DNA of 64,000 nt from Skeletonema tropicum (lineage: Eukaryota; Bacillariophyta; Thalassiosirophyceae; Thalassiosirales; Thalassiosiraceae), in NCBI GenBank assembly GCA_037178625.1, contig CM074131.1:4216001-4280000 (forward strand). The letters are read 5' to 3'. Of the stretch, positions 40,727 to 52,680 are shown in pieces (the first letter of the stretch is position 1; every line of letters starts with the position of its first letter). A program made the position numbers and the translations under genes. Under the pieces are notes generated by a model. That model ran no database searches, was not told where the DNA came from, and saw nothing but the letters and a program-made list of their open reading frames with translations.

Positions 40727-40997
40727 TGTCACAGGGAATGACTCTCTTCCGGTATTCCAATACCGTTACGACAGTCATTCTTCCTGTTCACACGTGTCAA
40801 GTAGCAACCACGGTAAGAACCCGTGATTGATCCTCTCACACAAGATGGCGTCGCACGTTGGTGCTCCTTCATCACCTTTGGGAATAGCCCACTCTTCTTC
40901 TTTAGCTCTTAAGCTTAGTCACCATGATATCCGTGTTCCTAGTGGTCTCTTCTGGCTCTAGTTGCACAATCAATACCGGTCCTATTTGCTTGTGACA
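40727..40997 (+). repeat. Right LTR
   Basis: 271 bp. Differs from the left LTR by two substitutions, a 5-base insertion (CTCTTCTTC region) and one base missing near ATCCGTGTTCC. Confidence 0.9.
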
Positions 40998-41002
40998 CTA
41001 AT

Positions 41003-41140
41003 CGGGCAAAAGGACCTGACAATGAGACTGGGCTTGGATTCCTTACCGACAAGTCTGAGTCTGATTGATGATAACAGAAATCTTTAAGTACTCAGACTTG
41101 GTTTTGGGGCCATAACCCTACTAAGTTCCTAACCCTAACC
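41003..41140 (+). pseudogene. Duplicated 3' end of the subtilase gene
   Basis: Immediately right of the LTR element the sequence matches the subtilase terminal coding region (GAGACTGGGCTTGGATTCC and flanks) and its 3' flank (TTGGTTTTxGGG, AACCCTA). The encoded tail diverges and stops early. So a partial tandem copy of the gene end existed before the LTR element inserted between the two. Confidence 0.7.
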
Positions 41141-41203
41141 GAATAAAGCTGCACGGAACTTATCGAGGTGTGTCAGTGTGTCTCCTCTTCGTATGATGCT
41201 TCC

Positions 41204-41325
41204 AAAGCTGAAATTGCAGTTAAAATGCTTGTAACATTGTACCTGTGGCTCCTTGTGACATAAACTTACACTTGCACACTCAGTAAGTATGTACCCACTT
41301 GCACTTGTCCGCTCAAACGTGACCG
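41204..41325 (+). repeat. Dispersed ~100-bp repeat, copy 2
   Basis: Inverted relative to 2556-2655, with the same order of conserved blocks. It lies downstream of the subtilase 3' end. Confidence 0.6.
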
Positions 41326-42222
41326 ATGCCGATGCTCGTCAAGCAAGGTTTGAATTTATTAGAGGCAGCCGAAGACGCGTCAGAGACATAAAAGCTTGCG
41401 AACAAGAACCACAATGACAAGATATTGTACCGCAAACAACAGTAGATTGATAGATAGATTATTTTAGTCACTACTCTCTAGACACCAGTGTCAGTAGAGA
41501 AAGAAGAATTTAAACCTGGAGGGGCTCGGGCTGGTCCCGAAGACGCCTGTGCAGCCTGCTGGGAACTAACTGGTCGACGGATGTGGAAAGCGAACGCCTT
41601 GGTGCAGGCAAAGCCAAACTGTTGAAGGAAATGGATCTGAGGGGTGGGTGCTGTGTAGGAATAAGTGGCCATAGAATCGCTGGTGGGCTGGTTTGGAAGC
41701 AGACCATGAGGAATTTGCTGTTGTTTGCATGTAGTGTACCACCCTACATAAGAAGTGGGATCTTCTGACACACATGGCATGGAGTCCTCTTCAGAGGGAC
41801 TCTGCATCTCAGCACGTGTGCTGAGTGCTGTGAGTCCTCCCAAGTGACTCAACGCGTCTGAAGATCCTACTTAGTATGTAGGGTGGTACATAAGTACATA
41901 CTTAGTGTACCGGCGCAAACCCGGGTAAAGTATGCGAACCCATATACATAGCTGCACAACGACAAGTTACAACACCGCTAATCCTTCCCACCTGGGTAAA
42001 TGATGCGAACCCATAATCTTATTCTACGTAGGAATCAAGTAATAATCTAGTGAGAGGTTCTGAAGGTTTTACACACACGTTCGTTAATTTCACAAAAATC
42101 ATCAGCTGGCCAGTGGCCAGCAAAAGACACGGCAGCAACCACGAGGAAGTGGCGAGCTAATACTTCCTAAAACTGCTTGGGCAAACTTACGATCATAAAT
42201 AATATTAATAAAAACAGAGACG
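41326..42222. other. Non-coding region with inverted and direct repeats
   Basis: A 124-codon minus-strand frame (41478-41852) has no ATG at its start and no recognisable motif, so it is not called. TGTACCACCCTACATA at 41735-41750 is inverted at 41875-41890. GGGTAAAxxATGCGAACCCATA is repeated at about 41923 and 41993. The promoter of the 42223 gene must lie here. Confidence 0.45.
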
Positions 42223-43344
42223 ATGAGATCAGGATCAATATCACCCTCCACATCCATCCGCTCTTCTGACAGCGAGAACTCCGAAGACACTAGTCGATAT
42301 GCCGGCATGAGCGCAGAAGAATTGAGTTCAATTTGGGAGCGAAGGAATTTAGCCTACTTTGATCGCCGTCAACGTAAGTTGGCGGAAGAGCGGCAACAGC
42401 AGCAGCAACAACAACAGGATTTGAGTGAAGGCGATGACTACTCGGTGGCTCATAGTAGCTGCAGTTCTAATTCTTCAAGTGCCTCTGCTCATCACGAGTA
42501 TCTGGGCGAGGGGATCGCAACCGCCTCAGCGTCGTCATCTTCAGCGTCGTCGTCTTCACCGCCGCCGCAGAGAGGTCAGCAACTTACCCGTCCAGCAGGC
42601 TTTGTCTGTGCAGCCGATGATCCCCAGTGGCAAGCTTTTACATCCCGTAACATCATGGGTGAGTACGACCCAGAAAGAGCTCGTACAGAAATCGCCTATC
42701 ATGATGCGTGGGTATCATGTGAGCGTCTCGTCAACATGCGTAGATCAGGTGCCAACGCTGCTGCTGCCGGAAATTTCATTCCAACAAATCCACGTCTTGC
42801 TGCCTTAATGGAACACCGAAGACTTGAGGTAGCACGTGAGAGGTATGAAGAGGCTCTGCGACAGTTTTCTCAGGCGGGAGCGCATCAACAACACCTCAAC
42901 AACAATAACATGATGCTAGATGCTTCCCAAGAACCCTCCCCTTTCGCATCATTACCTGCACCTGCACAACAAGCAGCCGAACCCGAGCGAATGAATCAAG
43001 CAAACAGGTTACAACAACAAGAATTTGCAGCGCAGGCGCAGGGGAACAACAGTAACCTGAAAACACCTTCCATTGAAAGCGGCGCGGGGGAACGAAAGAG
43101 CGTCCAACAGCCAGTCAAGAAACCATATTATATGGCACTCCCCTATCCCACACAGCAGCTTCCCAAGTCTGTGTATTGTGATCAATGTAATTGTGAATTA
43201 TTAACGTCTCCTCTTGCCAAACGTTTCTTTTGTCAAACGTGTGGATCTATTGCTTGCGTCCCTGTGCCGAATGTTGATGCAGGCTTTGATGAAAAGATGC
43301 AAGATGCTGAGGATCAAGACTATCAGAATATGTCTTATTATTGA
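42223..43344 (+). CDS. Low-complexity protein with C-terminal zinc ribbon
   Basis: 373 residues from an ATG at 42223. The N-terminus is Ser-rich with a basic/Gln helix (ERRNLAYFDRRQRKLAEERQ then a Gln run). A central folded-looking part (DDPQWQAFTSRNIMGEYDPERARTE and LEVARERYEEALRQF) follows. The end holds a four-Cys zinc ribbon (CDQC...CQTCG, with 15 residues between the pairs) and an acidic tail. No membrane segments or targeting signal. Possibly nuclear. The central region is not from a family I can name. Confidence 0.7.
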   Translation: MRSGSISPSTSIRSSDSENSEDTSRYAGMSAEELSSIWERRNLAYFDRRQRKLAEERQQQQQQQQDLSEGDDYSVAHSSCSSNSSSASAHHEYLGEGIATASASSSSASSSSPPPQRGQQLTRPAGFVCAADDPQWQAFTSRNIMGEYDPERARTEIAYHDAWVSCERLVNMRRSGANAAAAGNFIPTNPRLAALMEHRRLEVARERYEEALRQFSQAGAHQQHLNNNNMMLDASQEPSPFASLPAPAQQAAEPERMNQANRLQQQEFAAQAQGNNSNLKTPSIESGAGERKSVQQPVKKPYYMALPYPTQQLPKSVYCDQCNCELLTSPLAKRFFCQTCGSIACVPVPNVDAGFDEKMQDAEDQDYQNMSYY

Positions 43345-43729
43345 GGGGATCAATAACTGTACAGATGGGGGAGCATGGGGTGAATTTAGGATAGATAATT
43401 AGATAATTAAAAGGAAAAAACAAATAAATTTTAGTAATAAATGAAGGAAGCTTATGTTTTTCTCCCTCATCAATTTATTCATTGCTCAGAGTGCTTGGTA
43501 ATAGTCACTTAGCACTCTTCATTGCTCGTATCACTAAAATTCAGCACACCTCTCTCCAAGCTCTTGGTGCCGGCTATTTTTGATATTCTGTCCCAAAACC
43601 CATCTTGAACCCCTCTTCGTATTAAATCCGTGTTCTGCAGCTAAACTCTGCACCCTTCGAACGCTTCCTTGGGCAAGTTACCACAAGAGTATCTTCAGTT
43701 GAGCAGATTCAATAAATACATACATCAGC
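43345..43729. other. Non-coding region
   Basis: Contains the 3' ends of the convergent neighbours; no other structure seen except that 43700-43729 belongs to the repeat shared with 55201-55440. Confidence 0.5.
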
Positions 43730-43915
43730 TCAGTGCCATATATATTGCTGCAATTGTGTCCTTCTCCTCTCTATTTGCTTTTGCAGATCGTCCTCCTCTT
43801 CCTCCACCTTGATACCTTTCATCGCGTCCGCTTGAGGCTGCAATAGTCGCTCCCAAAAAGCAAAGAAGTCTTGATTCTCCACGAATGCTCCTCCTCTCAC
43901 TCTCATGCTATGCAT
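43730..43915 (-). CDS. Small ORF duplicated near 55.3 kb
   Basis: 61 residues from ATG at 43915 (RVRGGAFVENQDFFAFWERL, then an acidic run and a basic/Gln end). The same stretch, with indels that break the frame, occurs at about 55201-55440 on the same strand. Both lie just downstream of an LRR gene. It may be the last exon of a decayed gene or a real small protein; no family is recognised. Confidence 0.35.
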   Translation of the reverse strand: MHSMRVRGGAFVENQDFFAFWERLLQPQADAMKGIKVEEEEDDLQKQIERRRTQLQQYIWH

Positions 43916-43954
43916 TATTCTTTATCATTTCTCGACCCTTTTGGAATCAAACAA

Positions 43955-46858
43955 CTAATAAATACCAAATCCAGCATAATATTCAGCCTGCTTTAGACAA
44001 ATCGCAAACCACGTTCCACAATCATATCCTAGGAGCGTTCTCACATCCAATTGAAAGTCACACAAATCACTTTCTCTGTCGCAGCAAACCTCGCAACATT
44101 CACAAGCATCACAATCCATAACCAACAACGAAGTGTTGTCACAAACGGCTGTCTGTGTAGCTCCATCGGCAAATGAATTCTTTGCACCGATGAGCGAGAC
44201 TAGGTTGCTCATATTTACAAAGCTAGAAGGAAGGGAACCCGTAAAGTTATTGTGCCCAATGTCTACGGCAACACTGTCAGATGTTTCAAAAAACAATCCT
44301 TCAGGAAGAGTTCCACTAAATAAATTCGATCTGATCAGTAGAATGGTCAAGTTCTTCATCGATTCTAAAACATTGACAGTACCATTAAATCTGTTTGATT
44401 CTAGCACGAGGTACTCTGACAAGGCAAAGAGAAATTATGTAAGATGTTGCTCTAGGAAGCTTTGGGTACAGGAAGTTTCATCAATGATATATACTTACTC
44501 AAGCTCTCAAGGTTTCCAAAGGAAGAAGGTATCGTTGACGTCATCTCATTAGACCCCACATCAAGAAGCTTTAGCGTTTGGAGATTTCCAATCGCAGTCG
44601 GTAGCTCTCCTTGTAGCCTGTTATTACTAAATATGAGAACTTCAACCTCAGCCAACTTTCCAAGAGTAGATGGAATTGTTTCAGTGAGATTGTTTTCCAT
44701 CAGGTTGAGATATTTGAGGGAAGAGAGGTTACCGATTCCTGCTGGGATTGATCCATGAAAATTGTTCATTGACAGATCCAACGTCTGCAGATGATTGAGC
44801 TGTGCAATCCAAGTCGGAATAGTGCCAGCGAAATTGTTTCTTTTCAAGACAAGTCGCTCAAGCTGCGCATCGTCATCAATCTCAACGTTTGAGGGAAGAC
44901 TCCACTTGTCCCACAAGTTATCCTGCACATGAATGTGTTTGAGATTCGGCAATCGAAACAAAGAACTTGGGAGCTGTCCGCCGAATGTCGGTCCATTCAA
45001 GATGAGGGATAAACTAAATAGGGTAGTCATGTTCCCCATTGTTTGAGGAAGCTGACCAGTCAACTGGATGTTATTTTCAAGCCCTATGGTCTTGAGATCG
45101 ATCAAGTATCCAAACTCTGGAGGTAGTGGCCCATTCAGGTTATTATCAACTACGCAAATGGATGACATTTAGTTAGGAAAACTCTGGCCATAAGTATAAG
45201 TGTAAGGGAAGAGAATTACAATTGAGACTTACTTCGAAAATTGAATTCCAAATATCTCAGGGGATAATTCTCATCATTCAAGAGGAACTCGTCGTGAATT
45301 TGTATTGGCGAGGAAAGCTCTCCTTTGTCTATGATACAAAATACCCCAACTGGATCAAAGTCTGTGTAGAAAAGGTGAAGTGAAAGCGCGCAAGCGTAAG
45401 CAATTCACTGCAAACACATGAATGCTATACGATATCAATGATGACTTACCCCTAAAAGGAAAATTTCCTCTCGTGTAATTCTTATGCCAATTACATTCAT
45501 GTAGATCTGGAGACAAAAAATTCAGCGAATCTGCCCAAGGACTGACTTGGGAGGTGGAATACATTACTGTTGCCAGAATATACCGCCTAGTTACTTGCTC
45601 TTCCCCTGCATCCCCACTGAGTCGGAAACCATGCTTCTGCTTTGGGAGATCCCCGGTAGAGGCATCTTGATTCCCGAGAAGTTGGACAGAAATGGAATCT
45701 TCACACACTACCCATCGAATTGCTTTACCCTGGGGAGTTGAAATGTCCTCTAGCAAATCTGGTGACGTAATACTGGAGAGGATTGATTTCGCCAGCTCGA
45801 ACCGTGCATCCACTCCACCCGGCAGACAACCAGCATCACTTAACGAAGCTTCTGCATCGGTTGATGCGTTTTCTGCATCCCCCCGCAAACTTAGTGGAAG
45901 AGCAATTGCCAAAATAATACAACCAGCTATCACTATCATCAAAAGCGGGAGATACCAAAGCAAAGAAGAACTGTCACTCTTCTCTGCTTCGTCGTCCTCC
46001 CCTGACCCATTACTTTGTGCAGCTTCCAAACCATTGTTTTCCTCATCACCACCTCCCTCAATAGTGATTGCCCTTACTGCCGAATCATCCAAAGTGACAG
46101 CATTATCAATAAGTCTCTGCACACGCTCCTCTAAACTCTCAACATTATTCGATCTTCTCCGACGTGACGGATCATCGTCGGGTAGAAATCCGTGCAGCAC
46201 GGCGCGCCCCTCATCAATGTTGGTTTCATCTTCGGCATCAGCGGATTCGTAGCCCGTGAAAATTCCCACGCCAGTGTAGTCAGGGCCGGGGATGAAACAG
46301 AATCCTGGTGCGACGATTGACTCAACACTATCGTCGTCGTTAGGAATGGCTCCTCGAACATTCTGGCCGCGAGCCGCATTGGCATTGATGTTATTATTTC
46401 CTTGATCGGGGATCTCGGCAATAGTTCCCTTTTGAGGTAATGTCGTAGTTTCCTGATTTTCTTGCTGCCATTCTTCGCGCACATGAGGTGCAATTTTTTC
46501 GTCTGCGGCGTCCTCAATAGTACATATTATTTTGGAGCGCATCATGTGTCTTTCCTTCGTGCATCACATCAGATGTGTCCTTCATGTAGTCGTCACGTTG
46601 GTCCTCAGGAGTCTTAAGCTGACCACTGCCTCTACCGCTATCGGCGTTGCCAACCTTTTTCTCTTCTGATGGATGATCCGCTTTGAGATGTCCTTCCGTT
46701 TTCTCCCTCTCTTCCAAGTTGTTGCCGCTGCCGGTGTCGCTATTGCCTTCAGCTTCTTGTGCTTCAAATTCAGACGAGATATCATCATTAGAGTCATCCA
46801 CATCATCGACATCAGCCGCAGTATTTTTATCTTCTTCGCTGCGTTTAGACGCCATCAT
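43955..46858 (-). CDS. Membrane leucine-rich-repeat receptor-like protein, multi-exon
   Basis: ATG at 46858 (MMASKRSEEDK). Introns with GT-AG ends are seen at 45362-45449, 45150-45232 and 44416-44498 (83-88 bp). One more frame change, at 46514-46545, is unresolved (a one-base shift or another intron). The N-terminal ~300 residues are acidic and soluble, then a membrane span (LLWYLPLLMIVIAGCIILAI). After a Cys and a domain with TPQGKAIRWVV and ATVMYSTSQ come plant-type LRRs (LNGPLPPEFGYLIDLKTIGL; FAGTIPTWIAQLNHLQTLDL). The end is a Cys cluster (CDACECCEVCCDRESDLC). No kinase domain is present. Likely a type II surface protein in ligand recognition or adhesion, by inference. Confidence 0.75.
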
Positions 46859-47011
46859 GAAATAACAAAAAGGTTTCGCCAATGTTACAACATCGACAAC
46901 GCATGCAAAATAATAATAGGAGTAAAACACATCATCGTCAAGTCTTACTTACTTACGGAGGATTGAGGATGTGTTTTTGCGGCGACAGGCGCGAAGAGAG
47001 TGTGGGTTGAA

Positions 47012-47186
47012 GCGATTCGTTTCTCACACTACGTTAATGATTACGTAATATACAAACTAATCAGTACTACTGCGATAACATCAACTAATAATATAATTAC
47101 ATGGTAAGGATACATAACAAGGATAAAGATTGGTGAGAAGTGAGTGATCGTCTAAGGGAATGAGACGTTCTGTGCTACACGAAACG
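47012..47186 (-). repeat. Terminal direct repeat, left copy
   Basis: Each copy itself begins near CGTTTC and ends GAAACG. Near-identical to 53765-53938. Confidence 0.85.
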
Positions 47187-47951
47187 CTCCCCGTGAATTG
47201 TAAGCTTACGCTTGCGATTCATAAAGCTAAGTCTCATTGGAAATCTTCTCATCCACTATCGTGCACTGATTTGGGTAATATAAAGTTGAATCCTCTTGTA
47301 TAAAGGTGATATCTTCTTGAGTGTGTCCGAGTAGTTGGCTCCGTCCAGGAGGTATTATCGACATTGTAAAGTTCCTGTTGCGGTGTACTCCCCCTTGATG
47401 ATAAGGTGTCTGACTGAGTTTTGTAGCGGATGTTGGAGTATTCGTAACCTTCACCATACTGTCATTGTCACAAAAGAAATCAGGTGTTCAGTCAATTGGT
47501 ACCGCGAATGTGCTCAGTCAGTTGGTACAGCGAACATCTTTAGGTTGATCTTCAGTGCAACTGTCAAACCTCTCGCGAAGCGCATCGTTACCATCTCGGT
47601 GTCGGCTCCAAGATTTGTAAATTCAACCGTACTCTGCTTCTTGTTTATTGAACGATAAGATTCTGATCCTCGCCTTCTCTCCCAACGGAACTGGTATTTC
47701 CGCTGGGTCTTCCTCAATCGTCTCCCGTAAAAATCCTTCCAATCTGTGCTATGCTTTGGGGCTTCTTCGACATGCATTGTAGACATAGCAAGTCTCCTAT
47801 CTGGATACCTATCCAGGTAACGTATAATTCCGTAAACAGCTTTCGAGGTGTCCAAGACGAAGTGCGGTCAAAATGATCCCTACATACCGGCTTGATCAAT
47901 CTTCACTAGCCTCTACGGTCTCCCCGTAAACGTAAATACCTTTCAATGTAC

Positions 47952-48052
47952 ATCCTTTTAAAGTAACTCCTCATATGCATCGCGGTTCTGTATGCCCGAG
48001 TGCATCCTTTCAATGTAACTCCTCATATGCATCTCGGTTCTGTATGCCCGAG
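47952..48052. repeat. 48-bp tandem duplication
   Basis: TAACTCCTCATATGCATC followed by CGGTTCTGTATGCCCGAGTG, with the intervening base differing, occurs twice in succession. Confidence 0.8.
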
Positions 48053-49967
48053 TGTCACGAGATGCTTTGACCACATCGTAGAGACGGTCCAAGTCAAAAT
48101 TGATCGTCGTACAGAAATGAGTTGCTGGTATCTTTACCTCTTTCACCGCTGTAGTCCGGTGTCTAGTTCTATCGTTCTGGATACTTAATTGATTGAGTTC
48201 TCTCTCCTACTTCTCATTCATCGTGTTGTCTCAGAGGCTCTTGCCATGTCCTTCTTCCTGCCCGAGGTCGTTTGTTATTTTCTCAGAGCTTAATCATCAC
48301 CTCGTTCGGGTTCTTGGTTCTTGGTAGGATGTCATCTACGTCGACCAATATTATCTCATAATGGACGATGGATGGTGTCCCTAATCGCGTGTCTTGAGAG
48401 TGACTCTTCATCCTGTATACACCTTTGGCAAGCATAGTTCTGTACGTTGTAAATCATGTTGCGCATAGTGACGAATCTTCACTTCATTCCCTTTATCTTC
48501 ACTATCTCAAGTGATTCTAGCTTCGAGCCACGTTCTCACTTAAATTCAAGCGTGCGTTGCCCATACAAAAATCCGTGGCCGGTACGTCTAATGGCAGTTA
48601 TGTAGATGAGGTAGGCATTGTCCCGTGGGTGACAGATCTGGATCTGTATCTGTGCTGTTTTATGAGCCCAAACCTTGATGCGCCTGGATGTTCTATTCGC
48701 GGCAATGATGCGTCTGGCTGTTCAAGGAATCATTTCCTCGCAACCTCTTCTATGTTCCGATATGTGTCGCCTGTATTGCTTGTGTAACATGTGGGATGTC
48801 GTGCTCCCAGAGTCAGCGTGTGACTTCCTTGGTATGTTGGTGTTGGCTCTCCTGCTATTGCCTCATCACCGCTCGCATATCTCTACATCTTTAAGTCGGT
48901 CTCTTGTTGTCGTGGTTATATCGCCTCGTTTAAGTCGGTCATATCGCCTCGTTCCAGTCATTAACATTTGTGCATCAAATTGTCCAGTGCGCCTCTAGTT
49001 CAACTCGCATTAGCCTGGCCTATATCTCGTGTTTCAGCATCACGAGCGAGGTATATCACTCATATTCTCCCCGTATGCCGAGTCTTTTGTTGGTCGAGTT
49101 GGTGATTGGTCGAATCAGTCTCATGAAGTCTGTGGTGGCTTTACTCCGTCTACCACAATCGGCGTCTAACCGTCCGCGATAACCTATCGATGGCACCCCG
49201 TACTCTGTCAGACCTTCTCGTGCTGTTTGAGATTGGTCTCGCCTGATATATTCAAACTCATTTGCAGCTCCAGTATCGTTTGATAATATGAATTTGCGAT
49301 CCCTAGTCTGAGTGTCCTACTACAAGTAGGTCGATGCAAAGTCTAGTTGTTGTTGTCGTCTCATACTAAGAAGGCTTGTTGTCGATGCATCTAGAATCGT
49401 CTCCAAATGTGTTAGGGCGCTCCCGCAGTGCTTGTCATGCAATTGCTCTCAAGTATTGTCAGCAGTCACCTCAACTGCGGGTCCTACGCGTGGTCTTAAC
49501 GTCCTAGTTTCATGAAACTCACTGACAATAATCACTAAGCTATCGAGTCGGCTTGTCGGAAATGTTTTGCTCTGCTCTGCTAACGCAATTATGCCCATGT
49601 AAGGTGTCACTGTGTTCACACCATAGTTATCACGATACAAGGTCAACTTGATGCTATATAGCCGCTCTGTGGGTCATCCAATCTTTCTCATGTTGCTTCC
49701 ATTCGACCCGACCAAGGCCCAAGGCGTTCTTCAATATCATTTCTTCATTTGCGCTCTTCTGCCGATATCTTGGTCTGTACTACCTCGTTGATTTCCTCTG
49801 CCATTATGTCGGGTGATAAGACGTGCATCGCGTTCTTCCTAGCTTGACATCTGGCGTTTAATCCACATTCATCAGTAGTGTCATATGTACCTTCACGTCT
49901 TGCACTATGATTAGCGTGAGCATCATTAGCAACTGTTATGAGGGCAGTTCCTTGTCACATTGGTCTC

Positions 49968-50105
49968 TGTCTCTCTTATCTGCCTCGTCTATGCCATCTC
50001 TTTTATCTGCCTCTTCTTCTCTGTCTCTTTTATCTGCCTCTTCTTCTCTGTCTCGTTTATCTGCCTCGTCTGTGTCATCTCTTTTATCTGCCTCTTCTGT
50101 GCCAT
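49968..50105. repeat. C/T-rich degenerate minisatellite
   Basis: Repeats of TCTTTTATCTGCCTC with variable CTTCTTCTCTG-type spacers. On the minus strand one frame reads repeated EADKRD, but it has no ATG and is bounded by stops, so coding is not claimed. Confidence 0.65.
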
Positions 50106-52489
50106 CTTGGGAATGTCAAGTATCAATATTCTCCCCTGCTTGACATTCAATTATTGGTCTACACGAGGTATTGCTGCCCCTATTCTTGATCATATCGAGT
50201 GTCTCCCGGTCTTGGATGTCAACCCGTCTCCAGTTCAGTGCGCATTGTTTTCACCATGCTGTTCAATCGTCCTTCACTCTGGACTCCTCATTGGTCAGAT
50301 GCTATGGAGTATTTCGTTATGCCTTGGTAGTCACGGCTCTTACATTTGTTCGTCCCTTATTCTCATACATTTGTTCGTCCCTTGTCCGCAGGGCGTTTCT
50401 CCATCTATCTATTCTCTTCAGCTTTGTTTCCCCTTTGCCGCAGGGCGTTTCTCCATCAATTCGGATTAGATTATCATCCGCTCATCATGATGGATAGTAA
50501 CGTCCTTGTCTGCGGTCCGTTCTTCAAACTACCTCCTCGGCTCATCATGATGGATAATAACGTCCGCGGTCGTGTTGTTCTGGCTACATCCAATTTCTTG
50601 TCTCTTACACATTGTCATAGACTACAGCTTGTATTCGCGCCCGCTGTTATCAAAGCGATATAGCTTGTACTATATATTTGCTACGCTTATACTGAGGGAT
50701 CTTTTGCCAAGAGGAGGTCTTCCTATTTCTTGACATCTCAACCACATCAAGCCTGCGATTCAAAATAAGAATGTTTGTCGATTGTTAATGTTTGTGTTCG
50801 CTTCCGATTCACTTTGAATGCCCGTGCACCATTACACGCATCTAATATTTGCTCCGTCATAAAGTTCCAGGGTAACCAACTCTGTTGCTACGATCTTCTG
50901 TACGCTGATCCCAAGGTATATTGTATGTACAACATCATGGAATTTGTCTTTGTCCCTGTCTCATCACATGGCATGAAGCTACTCCCTATCAAGTACTTGT
51001 TGACAAGCCGTTATTCTTGTTATGATCGAGTTGCCACCTATTCCTTATTTTTACAGCAAGTGCTGTCCATTTCTCTCTTTCTCTCCCTCTCCCTTCCTGG
51101 AGGAGGAGTTGTTAGATGACACACTCTGTGCCATTCTCTCCCCATCTTCCACGCAACATCACGGAGCTCTGTCTGCGGATGTCCTGTACTCAATATACCC
51201 GGGATGCCATTCACTGATCTGGTTTGACCTAAGATGAAGGGATGTTCACACGAATTGTGCCAAGGTACTTGCGCTACATATCATCAGAGTAACAATCACG
51301 CCGGTCGGCTCAAAATGCCATGACCTTAAATGTCATAGCTTTGCTCTAACTGTAAGCGTTCAAGCATTCATCTTGTGTTTCAGTTTCACATTGCTTATAT
51401 TCATGTCTTGAGATCAACCTCTTCCCGGCTTCCATTTGCAATCGGCTTCTCATGCAGAGCAGTCCCGAATACTATTCTCGCATTTATGCCCTCAAAAGGA
51501 TTTTTATTCATACTTGTCGTGGTTTAATGTTTGATCTCATTCTCAAGCAGGGATGCTTGTATATCAAGCAGGGATGCTTGTATATCTCATAGTATCTTGT
51601 CTCCGATTCCATGTCAGATCTCTCCATGAGGTTTTGGATAGTGTACTTGACATCCGTGACGTGCAACCTATTATATTACCAGCCCGTGTTCATTACCGTG
51701 AGCACTCTCGTTCTGGTCCGATAAGTCAGATCTCTACGATCTCTCAGAGTTTATGTGCATCTGTTGGTTAACCGCTGTTCTTGCTATTCATCTGTCTCTT
51801 AGTCCTGCTCAATTTTCTTCGGTATTCTACTCCTCGAATACGGCAGTTGTCCTCTATCGGACTGTCTCCCTGGATATCAAAGACTTCACGTTGATTATCG
51901 TGTTCGACATCTCTCCTTCTAGAGTATCTCCCCTCAGCTTTCATCAGAGGTGCGTCCACTCTAATCTAACTAATATCACATAGTTAACGGTGACCCTATC
52001 TTCTGGGTGCACATTAGTTTTCGTCTATTACTCTGGCCTTTTCAGCTCTCTTGTCGTCTCTCATACGAAATGTTTCTATCTCTCTTCCTGGTCAATCACG
52101 GTCCCTATTCTTTTTCATTTACCAACATTACAGGCACTCCGGCCGTCTCACTTTACGCCGGCACTTCGGCCATCTTTTCTCCATCAGGCACTGCGACCAT
52201 GACTACTACTATTTATGCTCTCCTTCGGGTGTTCGCCTCACTTACTCGGTGATCTATTTCATTCCTTCCTATTCTAGTGGTATTTCTCTTTCTTTTCGAA
52301 GACGATAGGCTCTACTGGCCCCACCTCCTGGTGGTATTTTTCTTTCTTTTCTATCTCCAACGACGACGCGGTGGCACTTTGCCACTTACGTTTACTTTTC
52401 CTTTATCTCTCCAAGAATGTGTCGGCACTTTGCCATTGACTGTTACATCGTTAATACTCTCTGGTATCCCTATTCCTTCCGTGATTCTG

Positions 52490-52634
52490 CTGGCTCCTTG
52501 CAGCGATATTCTTTAATATTCCCTATCTGCTGGCTCCTTGCAGTACCTAATTTCTCGTGTTATCGCTGGCTCCTTGCAGCAATTTCCGTCCGTCGCCCTT
52601 GGCTCCTTGCAGGGTCTATACTGGCTCCTTGCAG
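52490..52634. repeat. Five interspersed 14-mers
   Basis: CTGGCTCCTTGCAG at 52490, 52530, 52566 and 52621, and its last 13 bases at 52600. The intervening 8-26 bases are unrelated to each other. Confidence 0.8.
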
Positions 52635-52680
52635 TATTTCTTTCCTGGGTTTCTATTTCCTATCTATTTTCTAACTTTTC

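Larger units (their letters stand above)
35685..40997 (+). mobile_element. LTR retrotransposon without recognisable coding capacity
   Basis: Two near-identical LTRs (35685-35951 and 40727-40997) flank 4775 bp. CTAAT is duplicated at 35680-35684 and 40998-41002. A purine tract (GTTCGGGGGAGAA) precedes the right LTR, so the element reads on the plus strand. No reverse transcriptase, integrase or gag could be recognised inside; open frames are short or unlike any family. It therefore resembles large non-autonomous LTR derivatives, although a very decayed coding copy is possible. The LTRs differ by two substitutions and two short indels, which implies recent insertion. Confidence 0.85.

Noticed and set aside
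41095..41140. AACCCTAxxx words as a telomere-like repeat
   Set aside because: Only two or three imperfect words, and the stretch aligns with the subtilase 3' flank, so it is not a telomere or an interstitial array.
41478..41852. 124-codon minus-strand ORF as a gene
   Set aside because: No ATG at its beginning, no domain, Pro/Ser/Gln composition usual in chance frames.
49960..50150. EADKRD-repeat protein on the minus strand
   Set aside because: The frame lacks a start, is closed by stops on both sides and follows from a C/T-rich DNA repeat.
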